A program made the position numbers and the translations under genes. A DNA stretch of 64,000 nt, from positions 1 to 64,000 of the forward strand of contig CALUTD010000005.1 of the NCBI GenBank assembly GCA_944323625.1, given 5' to 3'. Position 1 is the first letter of the stretch, and each line of letters starts with the position of its first letter. A model generated the notes under the pieces. It made no database searches, was not told where the DNA came from, and saw only the letters and a program-made list of their open reading frames with translations. The stretch comes from Candidatus Gastranaerophilales bacterium. GTDB taxonomy: Bacteria > Cyanobacteriota > Vampirovibrionia > Gastranaerophilales > Gastranaerophilaceae. Below are positions 51,871 to 60,114 of this stretch, piece after piece.

Positions 51871-53742
51871 TTATATATATTTTTTGCTTTCATTTAAAAT
51901 GCTATCAGTTGATTTAATTATTTCATTAACCTGTTTATCAATTTCTTTTGTATTATCTTCTATAGTTATAGGGTCAATTGAAGGAATATATCTGTCTGAG
52001 TTGTCATTATTTGAATCATTTTTGTTTAAAGCGGATGAGGCTATAGTATTATTTTCTTTTGACTCAGGTTTAATGGGGGTTTGATTATTATTAATATTTT
52101 GAGCCGGTAAAGCGTTTTGATTTTGAGGCATATTTGCAGGCATATCTATATTTTGTACCTGAGGTTTAGAATCTGATATATGTTTATTTACTAAATTTGT
52201 TTCTCCATTTGTCTTAGCGGAATTTGATGTATTTGTATTTATTGTAGTTTTATCCGTTTTTTGAGTTGTTTTAGAATTATTATCGGCATTTTGAGTCTGA
52301 TTTTGTTTTTCTAAATATGTTTTTGGCTTACCAAAAATTTTATGAAATAATTTTGTAATGGGTTTTTGAATAAAAGGTTGGATTGCCATAGTTATAAGTA
52401 TAAACCTGCCAAGTCCGCCAACAAAGCCTTTTACTGTTGGTTTAGGAATTTTTATTCCTTTAATATATGTTGGTTTTTGGAGTTTATCTAATCCCATGCT
52501 CAAAACTTTTCCTGCGAATTTTAATGGTTTTTCCCAAAACTTGAGCTTTGCACCATCTTTCTTTAAAGATTTTGCAAGGGTTTTTGCTTCATCAAGACCT
52601 TTTCCGGCAAGTTTTGCAACTTTGTCTTTGTCTACCCCCTTAATTAAAAGTTTTTTCTGCATTTTTGCGATTTTAAGCCCTTCTTTTGTAAGTTCTTTAT
52701 TCGCGTTAGTAGTATTAATAAGACTTTTAAGGGCTTCTCTGCCTTGTTGAGTCATTCCTCTATATTTATTCCCGCCTGCTTTATATAATATATTGGCAGA
52801 AGGTTGCAACAGTGCAAGACCCAAATAGCCTTCAGAAAAAACGTGCATAAAGGTACTTAGTTTTTCTCCTTTTGGGGCTTCTTTTGCCGCTTTTGAGGCT
52901 GCTACTATCCCCTGAGCAGCAAAAAACAAACTAAATGCGCCACCTCCATAAGTAATAAGATTTTTTCCTTTTATAAAGCCTTTTGCCATTCCGTTGCCGA
53001 GTGCGCTTTTTCCTATTTTGGATTCTGCTGTTTTCAGTTTATTATTTAGTTGTGATAAATTTATCCCGCTCGAAAGCAGTCCGTCTTTTTTTACTTGTTC
53101 TATGCCATTTTTTATTAAATCATCTGCTGCATTTATTAACATATTATTAGGTAATTTATATTGTCCGGAGGATTTTGCTATACTATTAAGCACATTTTTG
53201 GTTTCATTTGTTAATTGTATTTTATCATTTGCTAATTCTTTTATAAAATCTTCATTTTTCACAAGTGTTCTTAAGCCGGCAACCAGTTTATCGGCGCATT
53301 CACTGCTTAGACTGGTAGCTTTTACTGCAGACATACGTGGAACTGCCTGATATTTATTTGTAAAATATTTAGTGAATCTGTTATTAGAAATAGATTTAGC
53401 TATTTTTTGTTTTTTTGTAGGGTTAAAGACTTTATCAAGATGGAGTTTATCTGAAATTTTGTCACCAACATTTGCAATTTTTTTCAAAATACTTTTATTT
53501 TCAGAGCCGCCCATAGTATGATTTACAAAATTATCAATAATCATTAACGGAGGAATTAAAGTAAGTGCTTTAATTGTTGAATCAGTATCCGCAGTACCGG
53601 TTAATGCCTGCACTGTAGAAGTATTTTTTGAATAATCCGTTACTGCCTGTTGCGATTTTGATAAATTGGATTGTATATCTTCTTTTTTTATCCCGCTGCC
53701 AAATCCGGAAGTATTATTTGAAAAATTAATGCCGTTAACCAT
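51871..53742 (-). CDS. Unknown 623-aa membrane-associated protein
   Basis: A 623-residue protein of no known family. It begins MVNGINFSNNTSGFGSG. Residues 100-240 are basic and helical. Three hydrophobic segments occur (GGGAFSLFFAAQGIVAAS, YLGLALLQPSANILY, FVGGLGRFILITMAIQPFI). The last 150 residues are Asn/Thr/Gln-rich and look disordered. The layout, without a classical signal peptide, resembles secreted effectors or pore-forming cell-surface proteins, but this is only a resemblance. AGGAGTAAGG precedes ATG. It is transcribed alone. Confidence 0.6.
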   Translation of the reverse strand: MVNGINFSNNTSGFGSGIKKEDIQSNLSKSQQAVTDYSKNTSTVQALTGTADTDSTIKALTLIPPLMIIDNFVNHTMGGSENKSILKKIANVGDKISDKLHLDKVFNPTKKQKIAKSISNNRFTKYFTNKYQAVPRMSAVKATSLSSECADKLVAGLRTLVKNEDFIKELANDKIQLTNETKNVLNSIAKSSGQYKLPNNMLINAADDLIKNGIEQVKKDGLLSSGINLSQLNNKLKTAESKIGKSALGNGMAKGFIKGKNLITYGGGAFSLFFAAQGIVAASKAAKEAPKGEKLSTFMHVFSEGYLGLALLQPSANILYKAGGNKYRGMTQQGREALKSLINTTNANKELTKEGLKIAKMQKKLLIKGVDKDKVAKLAGKGLDEAKTLAKSLKKDGAKLKFWEKPLKFAGKVLSMGLDKLQKPTYIKGIKIPKPTVKGFVGGLGRFILITMAIQPFIQKPITKLFHKIFGKPKTYLEKQNQTQNADNNSKTTQKTDKTTINTNTSNSAKTNGETNLVNKHISDSKPQVQNIDMPANMPQNQNALPAQNINNNQTPIKPESKENNTIASSALNKNDSNNDNSDRYIPSIDPITIEDNTKEIDKQVNEIIKSTDSILNESKKYI

Positions 53743-53839
53743 GGTTTACCTTACTCCTATATTTTTATTAAAACAAAATATAAATTAAATTGCATTAATT
53801 TTTTAGAAAATTAAAATATAGTAACATTTTGTAATAAAA

Positions 53840-53861
53840 AAACAGGAATTAAATCCTGTTT
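53840..53861 (-). terminator. Terminator after gene 53862
   Basis: AAACAGGA/TCCTGTTT around a 6-nt loop directly beside the stop codon, with a T run on the minus strand. Confidence 0.8.
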
Positions 53862-54602
53862 TTAACCGTCTGTAAATAGTTTAAATGTTCTTTCAATATT
53901 GTTACTTATAACTTCCTGAACGGATTCTAATTCACTCATAACTGCTTCGTGCTGTGTTTCCAATTGCTTCAGTTCCATTTCAAGCATATTATCTTGTCTT
54001 GATATTCTTGCTGTTTCGTATTCATATTTACTTTCTGCTTCAGCATCATCAGATGTATCTTCCACATACCTCATTTCGGTATTTGATTCTAAATTGCTTA
54101 TACTTATTCCGTCTACTTGCTCTGACGGATCAGATAAAAATAAAACTCCGTTCATTATGGCATTTTGAAGAACTTTGCCGTCATTCAAATATTCACTGCC
54201 ATCTAAAATATCATATTCTTTTTCGCCAATTATTGCTTTCCCTGTTGTTGAGTCTATGGATAAAAGATTGTTGCCGTCCATATCTTGAGGTATTTCCCAT
54301 TCGCCGGTTTCTTCATCTTTCTTTAGATATATTTGATAATTTGAGTTCGTAACAAGATATCCCATTTGAGTCAGATTTGAATAATTTAAATCCTCTGTAG
54401 TATATCCTTTATCTTCTGCTGTATTTGTAACATTAATTGTCAATTTATAATTGCTAAGTGCATCATTATATTCAGTTGCTGCCTTTTCTGACTGCATTGC
54501 TAATTGATTTTGCCTTTGAGATATCATTATCTCCGCAAGCTCAATAGACGACAAGTTTGCCGTTAACATTAATAATCTGCCCTGTGAAGATGATAATCCC
54601 AT
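53862..54602 (-). CDS. Unknown coiled-coil protein
   Basis: A 246-residue protein. It starts MGLSSSQGRLLMLTANLSSI, then a helix (AEIMISQRQNQLAMQSEKAA), a beta-rich centre (YQIYLKKDEETGEWEIPQDM), and a C-terminal coiled coil with NMLEMELKQLETQ that resembles the end of the 44325 protein. Acidic; no signal peptide. The MGLSSSQ-type start is known to me from uncharacterised families in gut bacteria, without a function. GGAGAAAAAATATA precedes the ATG. Confidence 0.6.
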   Translation of the reverse strand: MGLSSSQGRLLMLTANLSSIELAEIMISQRQNQLAMQSEKAATEYNDALSNYKLTINVTNTAEDKGYTTEDLNYSNLTQMGYLVTNSNYQIYLKKDEETGEWEIPQDMDGNNLLSIDSTTGKAIIGEKEYDILDGSEYLNDGKVLQNAIMNGVLFLSDPSEQVDGISISNLESNTEMRYVEDTSDDAEAESKYEYETARISRQDNMLEMELKQLETQHEAVMSELESVQEVISNNIERTFKLFTDG

Positions 54603-54700
54603 TATATTTTTTCTCCGATATTGCCTTATACATTATATATATCGGTTTTTTTTAAAAAAACTTAAATTTTACGTTAGAAAATCTTAACATTTTTTAATGT

Positions 54701-56266
54701 TTATTTATTTTTAATATAATTTGAAATATCTATTACTTTGTTAACTTCTTGAGGTATATAAAATTCACATTCTGACCAAAGCAATGTTTCAGGGATATCG
54801 CCATCAGAGTTTTCCTCCATTGCTTTTTTGTTGCAGTACCCTTTAATCATATTATTTGTGCCGTCAATTTTGGGAGAGAAATAAGCGCAAGACTGACATA
54901 TTTTCATTCTGAATCCGTGTTGTTCCAAAATATCGGAAATATTTTTAACCGCATCACACATTCTTACGAAACTTTGTGCAGTCTCTTGTTTTTTATTTTT
55001 GTATCTGAATACAGCTTTTTTAAAACCGTCTTCAGATATTAAATCCAAATAACATTGGAATATATTTCTTCCATTTGTTACATTTACGGGAACAGTAATT
55101 TTTTCTACATTAACTTTTTTCTTTTTATTTGTAAATTTAAAGAGTTTTTTAAATATTTTCATTTTTGAAATGGTGTCTGCAAGAGTTAAAAATGGACAAG
55201 CGGCCAAATAAAATAAAGGTTTTATATATAATTGTGAGGTATATATTGAAAATCCGAAAGCCACTGCAAGCACTATTGCAAGGAATACAGACCAAGGGAA
55301 GTCAAACATAAACTTGTAATTAAAAGAGTATGTGGCTGTCAAAACAATTATACCAATTAAAATTACCGGATTAGGCTTAAATAAAGAGAACAAGAACTCT
55401 AAAAATTTGAAATTAGTAATAACTCCCGGGTTAAAACAATGTCTGAATAATGACATTTTAAATGCGAAATCGGGTCTTCTTATTTCGTAATCAATTGAAG
55501 AAACATATGTTTTGATTTCAGGAACAAATTTTGGAGGATAATTGACTCCGGTAAGGAGAAATGAATATTTTAACTCTGAATTTGCATCTTTAAAATCTAT
55601 ACAGCGTACTTTTTCAAGTACTTCATGTTTTATGATAGTAATATCAGAATCTATAGGAACAGCAAGTCCCAATTGTGAGCGACCAAGTTTCATTATATTT
55701 ACGTTGTACTCATTTACATTTGAAAATACCTTTTCATAGTAATTTGCATCTTCCAAAAATATTTCTGTAGAACCTACTATAACAGGATTTTCCTGTAGTG
55801 CTTCATTTATTTTAGATAAGAAATCAGTTCTTACCATTCTATTTGCGTTTAAAAATACGTATCCATCAACTCTTTTAAAAGACAATAAATTTTCTAAAAG
55901 CCATGAAACTGCTTTATCTTTACCAAAAGGTACATCATCCTTGAGTCGCCATAACTTTGCCCCTCCGACAAATTCAAGTTTGTTTGATGAATTATCTGTG
56001 CAGTTATCTAAAATTATATGTATTTGATAGTTCCCTTTCGGATAGTCTTGCTTTTTTAACTGTTCTAAAAGGTTTACAATAGTTTTTTCGTTGTTGTGAG
56101 AATATATTATTACTATTAAATTGTTATATTCTTTTCTTGTATCTGTATTTTTTTTATTTTTTGATTTTAATATACTCATCGATACAATTAATGCAAAATA
56201 TATTGTGAAAATTGCAGCATATAAAAATAAAATTGTTATTATACATAATAGTAATTTATTAAACAT
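54701..56266 (-). CDS. Membrane-anchored family 2 glycosyltransferase
   Basis: A 521-residue protein. An N-terminal membrane segment (about 4-28) is followed by a GT2 domain (NLIVIIYSHNNEKTIVNLLE; IHIILDNCTDNSSNKL; VFLNANRMVRTDFL). Membrane segments follow in the second half (about 300-370), then a cytoplasmic tail with several cysteines (CQSCAYFSP, GYCNKK, WSEC) that could bind zinc. It resembles processive or BcsA/NAG-transferase types. ATG 56266 has GAGGTGG upstream; a longer frame to 56338 lacks one. It stands alone. Confidence 0.8.
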   Translation of the reverse strand: MFNKLLLCIITILFLYAAIFTIYFALIVSMSILKSKNKKNTDTRKEYNNLIVIIYSHNNEKTIVNLLEQLKKQDYPKGNYQIHIILDNCTDNSSNKLEFVGGAKLWRLKDDVPFGKDKAVSWLLENLLSFKRVDGYVFLNANRMVRTDFLSKINEALQENPVIVGSTEIFLEDANYYEKVFSNVNEYNVNIMKLGRSQLGLAVPIDSDITIIKHEVLEKVRCIDFKDANSELKYSFLLTGVNYPPKFVPEIKTYVSSIDYEIRRPDFAFKMSLFRHCFNPGVITNFKFLEFLFSLFKPNPVILIGIIVLTATYSFNYKFMFDFPWSVFLAIVLAVAFGFSIYTSQLYIKPLFYLAACPFLTLADTISKMKIFKKLFKFTNKKKKVNVEKITVPVNVTNGRNIFQCYLDLISEDGFKKAVFRYKNKKQETAQSFVRMCDAVKNISDILEQHGFRMKICQSCAYFSPKIDGTNNMIKGYCNKKAMEENSDGDIPETLLWSECEFYIPQEVNKVIDISNYIKNK

Positions 56267-56450
56267 GTTCCACCTCAATATTAATTGTATGAAAAAAAGA
56301 GTAATAATTCCAGTATACAGAACTTGTGACAAAATCAATACATTGTAAATTTTTATTAAAATTATAATAAAAAATATAAACTTTTTAATAAAACTGAATT
56401 ATTATAATTGTAACAAATCCCCAAATCTCCTCCCAAGATTATTAAGTATT

Positions 56451-56473
56451 AGCTGCTGTGCAGCTTTTTTTTT
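56451..56473 (+). terminator. Orphan terminator
   Basis: AGCTGC-TGT-GCAGCT followed by nine T on the plus strand. No plus-strand gene precedes it, so it may end a small RNA from the 56340-56450 gap or be a bare remnant. Confidence 0.65.
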
Positions 56474-56624
56474 GCTTATTTATTTTTCTTTTATTGAATT
56501 TTTAATTAATATTCTTGATAATAAAAATTTATGTTGTATTATTGGTAGTATATTGAGTTTGTACTCGAAAGTCGGTTGTATTGCTAAATTTTTTAGCTAT
56601 AAGAATTTAGTTCAATTGGCGGCT

Positions 56625-56735
56625 TTTGGTAAAATCAAAAAACTGAATATGTGCCTGCATGCCAGCTGAGCCGTTAAATCTTTTACGAAGTAAAAGTTTA
56701 ACGAAGTAGAGATTAAAAACACTCTATCCGGCGGC
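56625..56735 (+). repeat. Duplicated tRNA-Arg 5' region and hairpin
   Basis: AACTGAATATGTGCCTGCATGCCAGCTGAG (broken after GCCTG and rejoined) repeats AATTGAATATGTGCCTG at 56751, the promoter-proximal region and first 8 nt of tRNA-Arg, with the preceding GGCGGC also repeated. Between the copies lies a hairpin GTTAAATCTTTTAC/GTAAAAGTTTAAC and a stretch ACTCTATCC that is the complement of tRNA D-arm bases. It looks like a scar of duplication or insertion at the tRNA. The 56476-56625 gap shows nothing else. Confidence 0.55.
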
Positions 56736-56760
56736 CGGGTATAATCGAAAAATTGAATAT

Positions 56761-56834
56761 GTGCCTGTAGCTCAGCTGGATAGAGTGTTTGGCTACGAAC
56801 CAAAAGGTCGGGGGTTCGAATCCCTCCAGGCACG
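56761..56834 (+). tRNA. tRNA-Arg (ACG anticodon)
   Basis: A 74-nt tRNA. Acceptor GTGCCTG/CAGGCAC with discriminator G; D arm AGCTCAGCTGGATAGAGT; anticodon loop CTACGAA giving ACG; T arm GGGGGTTCGAATCCC. No CCA is encoded. A TATAAT lies 15 nt upstream at 56740-56745. ACG will be read as ICG after deamination. Confidence 0.96.
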
Positions 56835-56841
56835 TTTAAAG

Positions 56842-56864
56842 AGACTCTTAGGAGTCTTTTTTTT
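56842..56864 (+). terminator. Terminator after tRNA-Arg
   Basis: AGACTC/GAGTCT with a 4-nt loop and eight T. Confidence 0.8.
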
Positions 56865-56901
56865 GGATTCGAACCCGCAAATTTATAATTAGTAATGATT
56901 A

Positions 56902-57046
56902 GTTGGGTTGAAAACCCAACCTACAAAATTTTCAGGAGTATTTCAAATTTGTAGGTTAGGGTTTCTACCCTAACAATTCTAAATTACAGGCATTTGGAAG
57001 TTTTTTATGTATAAAATAAATTTTAGGTTGGGCATACTTGCCCAAC
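56902..57046. repeat. REP cluster near tRNA-Arg
   Basis: Three palindromes: GTTGGGTTGAAAACCCAAC with CTAC (56902-56924), GTAG with GTTAGGGTTTCTACCCTAAC (56951-56974), and AGGTTGGGCATACTTGCCCAAC (57024-57046). They belong to the family around the RAYT at 6208, 50 kb away, showing that the family is dispersed. The first two form a doublet. Confidence 0.8.
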
Positions 57047-57220
57047 AAAACTGACTCATTATTAGTTTTGAAGTTTTGTAAATGTTTAATCGGCAATTAA
57101 AAAACATGTAATATTTATGTTAGTATTTAGTAAATAAAATGAGTTTTTCATCTTTTTTTAGTATGGTTACGAGTTTTCGTTAACAGAGGGTTATTAGACA
57201 GAAGAAGTTAGAAGTATATA

Positions 57221-57382
57221 ATGGCAGATAGTCTGATTATTGACAATGTTTTAACAAAACAAATTAAGCAAAGCTTATTTGGTTTATTATTTTCAAAAAC
57301 TGAACCGGAAACGGTATTAGTCAATTATATGCCTAAATCCTCCGTTTTTTTGTCATTGTACCCCCCCCCGACACTCAATTAA
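57221..57382 (+). CDS. Short ORF ending in poly-C tract
   Basis: A 53-residue frame: MADSLIIDNVLTKQIKQSLF, then GLLFSKTEPETVLVNYMPKS, then SVFLSLYPPPTLN. The end crosses nine C at 57361-57369, so a change of tract length would alter the tail. The ribosome site is weak. It may be the start of a gene cut by the tract (compare 51475) or a real small protein. No family known. Confidence 0.4.
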   Translation: MADSLIIDNVLTKQIKQSLFGLLFSKTEPETVLVNYMPKSSVFLSLYPPPTLN

Positions 57383-57654
57383 TTTTTATTTTAAACACTA
57401 AAAAACGAAATTTTTGTTTTTCTGTTAGTTTATGTTTATTAAAGACAATTCTCAAAACAAGTTCAGTTTGGGTTTGTCTTGGTCTTATTCTTAAAAACTT
57501 TGAAATTTTAATGCAAAATATTGTGTTTTTGCATTTCTCAGTGTTGCACATTTTTTGTGATTGTTTGACGGAACTTTGTTGTTCTTTAAATCTGACTTTT
57601 GCTTTTTCTACGTCAAATTATTTTTTTCATACAAAATTTTTGGAGGTATTTTAA
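57383..57654 (+). other. Long leader of the polysaccharide locus
   Basis: A 272-nt gap without a gene. It has a hairpin AATGCAAAA/TTTTGCATT (57510-57535), a TTGACG that could be a -35 near 57565, and TTGGAGG 8 nt before the ATG at 57655. No JUMPstart or ops-like sequence was seen. The first 20 nt after the poly-C tract are only A/T-rich. Confidence 0.4.
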
Positions 57655-60114
57655 ATGGAAAATTTGGTATCTATAATACTGCCAACTTATAACGGAGAAA
57701 AATTTTTAAAGGATTCTATTGAAAGTATTCTTAAACAGACATATACTAATTGGGAGCTTATTATTGTTAATGATTGTTCAACTGATAATACATTAAAAAT
57801 TATTGAAGAATATGCTCAAAAAGATGCTCGAATAAAATATATTTCAAATAAAGTAAATTCAAAATTGCCTCAATCTTTAAACAACGGTTTTAAATTAGCA
57901 AAGGGAGAATATTATACTTGGACAAGTGACGATAACATGTATAAACCAAATGCCATAAAAAAAATGGTAGAATATCTTAATGAAAACCCGACTTGTGATT
58001 TAGTTTCTTTTAATTTTGATTTCATAACCGAAGATTGTCAATTTGAAAAAAAGTTAACTGATTATTTCCCAACACGTAATATGTTACAATTAGCTACATA
58101 TTGTAATGTTGGTGCGTGTTTTATGTATCGAAAAGAAATAGCTGCCAAAGTTGGCGAATATGATACAGAAATGTTTTGTGCAGAAGACTACGATTATTGG
58201 TGTAGAATAGCAATAAACGGAAATATACATTATAATGATGAAAATTTATATATGTATAGAAATAATCCACAAAGTTTGACCGCAACAAAATCTGATGTTA
58301 TCCAAAAAAGAACAAATGAAATAAGAAAAAAATATGCGTTGAAAATATTAGAAAAATGTGGTTTTAATAAAAAACAACAAGTCGAGTATTTATTGCATTC
58401 TTATAAAATTTCAAATGAGTATTTATATTTAGAAATAGTTCAAGATATTGATAAAAAAGTGTTTGAAAAATTGAAACAAAAAGAAAAAATAAAAAATTTT
58501 ATAAAATCTATTTTTTCATTAAGCAATGTTTATTCTAATAGTAAAAAGTATAAAGTTATAAGTGTATTGGGAATAAAAATTAAATTTAGAAAAAAAGAAA
58601 AATCTGTTGACAAAAAAATAGATTATTTGCAAAAGTATAAATTAGCAAAAGAATGGATAGAAAAATATACAGTCGATAATAAAGGAATTTGTGTTGAATC
58701 AAATCTACCGAAAACAATATATCCTGAATGTACAGGATATTATATACCTACGTTGTTAAAATTTGGAGATAAAGAAAGGGCTGTTAATTTTGGTAATTAT
58801 TTAATTTCCATACAAAATGAAGATGGTTCCTGGAATGAACAAACCGGAAAAATTGCTTATACGTTTGATACGGCACAAATTTTAAAAGGTTTAGTTTCTC
58901 TTATTGAACATAATTTAGATGAAAAAGATAAATATAAAAATGCTTTGTTAAAAGGTTGTGATTGGATTTTATCAATGCAAAGAGAAAACGGTTCAATTGC
59001 TACACCTGATTACTCATACTGGGGTTTGCCTTATGGAAAAAGAGTTCCTGAAGCAATTCATGTTTATTGCCTTGAACCGTTGCGAAAAACTGCAAAAATG
59101 TTTGGAATAAATAAATATGAAGTCTGTGTTCAGAAAGCATTGAATTACTATTTGTCATTAGAAGATTTAACTGATTTCAAAACTTTATCTCATTTTAATG
59201 CGTACATTATTGAAGGACTGATTGATACAGGAGAAATAAATAGAGCTAAAAGAGCAATGGACTTAATTTCCTTGCATCAAAGATTAGATGGTTCGGTTAG
59301 TGCATATTCTCACGTTGATTTTGTATGTTCAACCGGATTACTTCAATATGCAATTTGTTGGTATAAATTAGGTGAAATAGAAAAAGCAGATAAAGCATTC
59401 GATTATGTATGCAACTTGCAAAATAAATCGGGCGGCTGGTATGGAAGCTATACAGTTGCAAGAGATAAAGCAAATTATTTTCCGGATGGAGAAATTGACT
59501 GGGCTGTTAAATATTTTTTAGATGCTATTTATTTTCGGACAAAGGTCAAATATGACACAATTAATTGGAGTAATATGTGGAGTTGTTTACAAAAAAATGA
59601 TGAAAGATATTCGATTATTGAAAATGAAGTTGCAAATGAATCAGTTAATACAGTTTTGGATTTAGGCTGCGGAAAAGGCAGATATACAAAGAAATTGATA
59701 GAAAAGTATCCAAATAAAAAATATTGTTGTGTTGACATTACAGAAAAATTATTTAAAGATTTTGAATTTAATTCAGAAAACAAAATCGGAACTATATTGG
59801 ATATTCCCTATCCGAATAACTATTTTGACTGTGTATTTATTTGTGAAGCATTAGAACATTGTATTGACTTAGATAATGCAATAAAAGAAATTGCACGAGT
59901 TATAAAACAAAATGGCAGATTAATAATTATTGACAAAAATATTAAATCATTAGGTCAACTAGAATTGGCTGATTTTGAACAATGGTTTGATGAAAAAGAA
60001 TTATGTAAAAAATTGGAAAATAACGGTTTTTCCGCAACGGTAAAATCAAACATAGAATATGAAAATGGAATAAAGGACGGATTATTTTCGGCGTGGCAAG
60101 GAGTAAAAAAATGA
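57655..60114 (+). CDS. Fusion: GT2 glycosyltransferase - toroid - methyltransferase
   Basis: An 819-residue protein with three parts. Residues 4-230 are a GT2 domain (VSIILPTYNGEKFLKDSIES; IIVNDCSTDNTLK; a TSDDNM metal site; EDYDYWCRIA). Residues 330-630 form an alpha/alpha toroid like prenyltransferase/squalene cyclase or pectate-lyase relatives, with QNEDGSW, QRENGSI, QRLDGSV and QNKSGGW repeats near 387, 442, 542 and 589. Residues 650-819 are a class I methyltransferase (VLDLGCGKGRY at 667-677; FDCVFICEALEH). The segment near 300 (VLGIKIKFRKK) is like that in LPS enzymes. It probably builds and caps a surface glycan. It overlaps the next gene as ATGA. Confidence 0.8.
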   Translation: MENLVSIILPTYNGEKFLKDSIESILKQTYTNWELIIVNDCSTDNTLKIIEEYAQKDARIKYISNKVNSKLPQSLNNGFKLAKGEYYTWTSDDNMYKPNAIKKMVEYLNENPTCDLVSFNFDFITEDCQFEKKLTDYFPTRNMLQLATYCNVGACFMYRKEIAAKVGEYDTEMFCAEDYDYWCRIAINGNIHYNDENLYMYRNNPQSLTATKSDVIQKRTNEIRKKYALKILEKCGFNKKQQVEYLLHSYKISNEYLYLEIVQDIDKKVFEKLKQKEKIKNFIKSIFSLSNVYSNSKKYKVISVLGIKIKFRKKEKSVDKKIDYLQKYKLAKEWIEKYTVDNKGICVESNLPKTIYPECTGYYIPTLLKFGDKERAVNFGNYLISIQNEDGSWNEQTGKIAYTFDTAQILKGLVSLIEHNLDEKDKYKNALLKGCDWILSMQRENGSIATPDYSYWGLPYGKRVPEAIHVYCLEPLRKTAKMFGINKYEVCVQKALNYYLSLEDLTDFKTLSHFNAYIIEGLIDTGEINRAKRAMDLISLHQRLDGSVSAYSHVDFVCSTGLLQYAICWYKLGEIEKADKAFDYVCNLQNKSGGWYGSYTVARDKANYFPDGEIDWAVKYFLDAIYFRTKVKYDTINWSNMWSCLQKNDERYSIIENEVANESVNTVLDLGCGKGRYTKKLIEKYPNKKYCCVDITEKLFKDFEFNSENKIGTILDIPYPNNYFDCVFICEALEHCIDLDNAIKEIARVIKQNGRLIIIDKNIKSLGQLELADFEQWFDEKELCKKLENNGFSATVKSNIEYENGIKDGLFSAWQGVKK

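Noticed and set aside
56612-56833. Frame reading GGIRTPDLLVRSQTLYPAE on the minus strand
   Set aside because: This is the well-known false ORF on the complement of a tRNA-Arg gene.
8800-57369. Poly-G tracts as assembly joints or sequencing artefacts
   Set aside because: Conserved 5' flanks, shared leaders and placement near start codons make five independent artefacts unlikely, although exact lengths remain uncertain.
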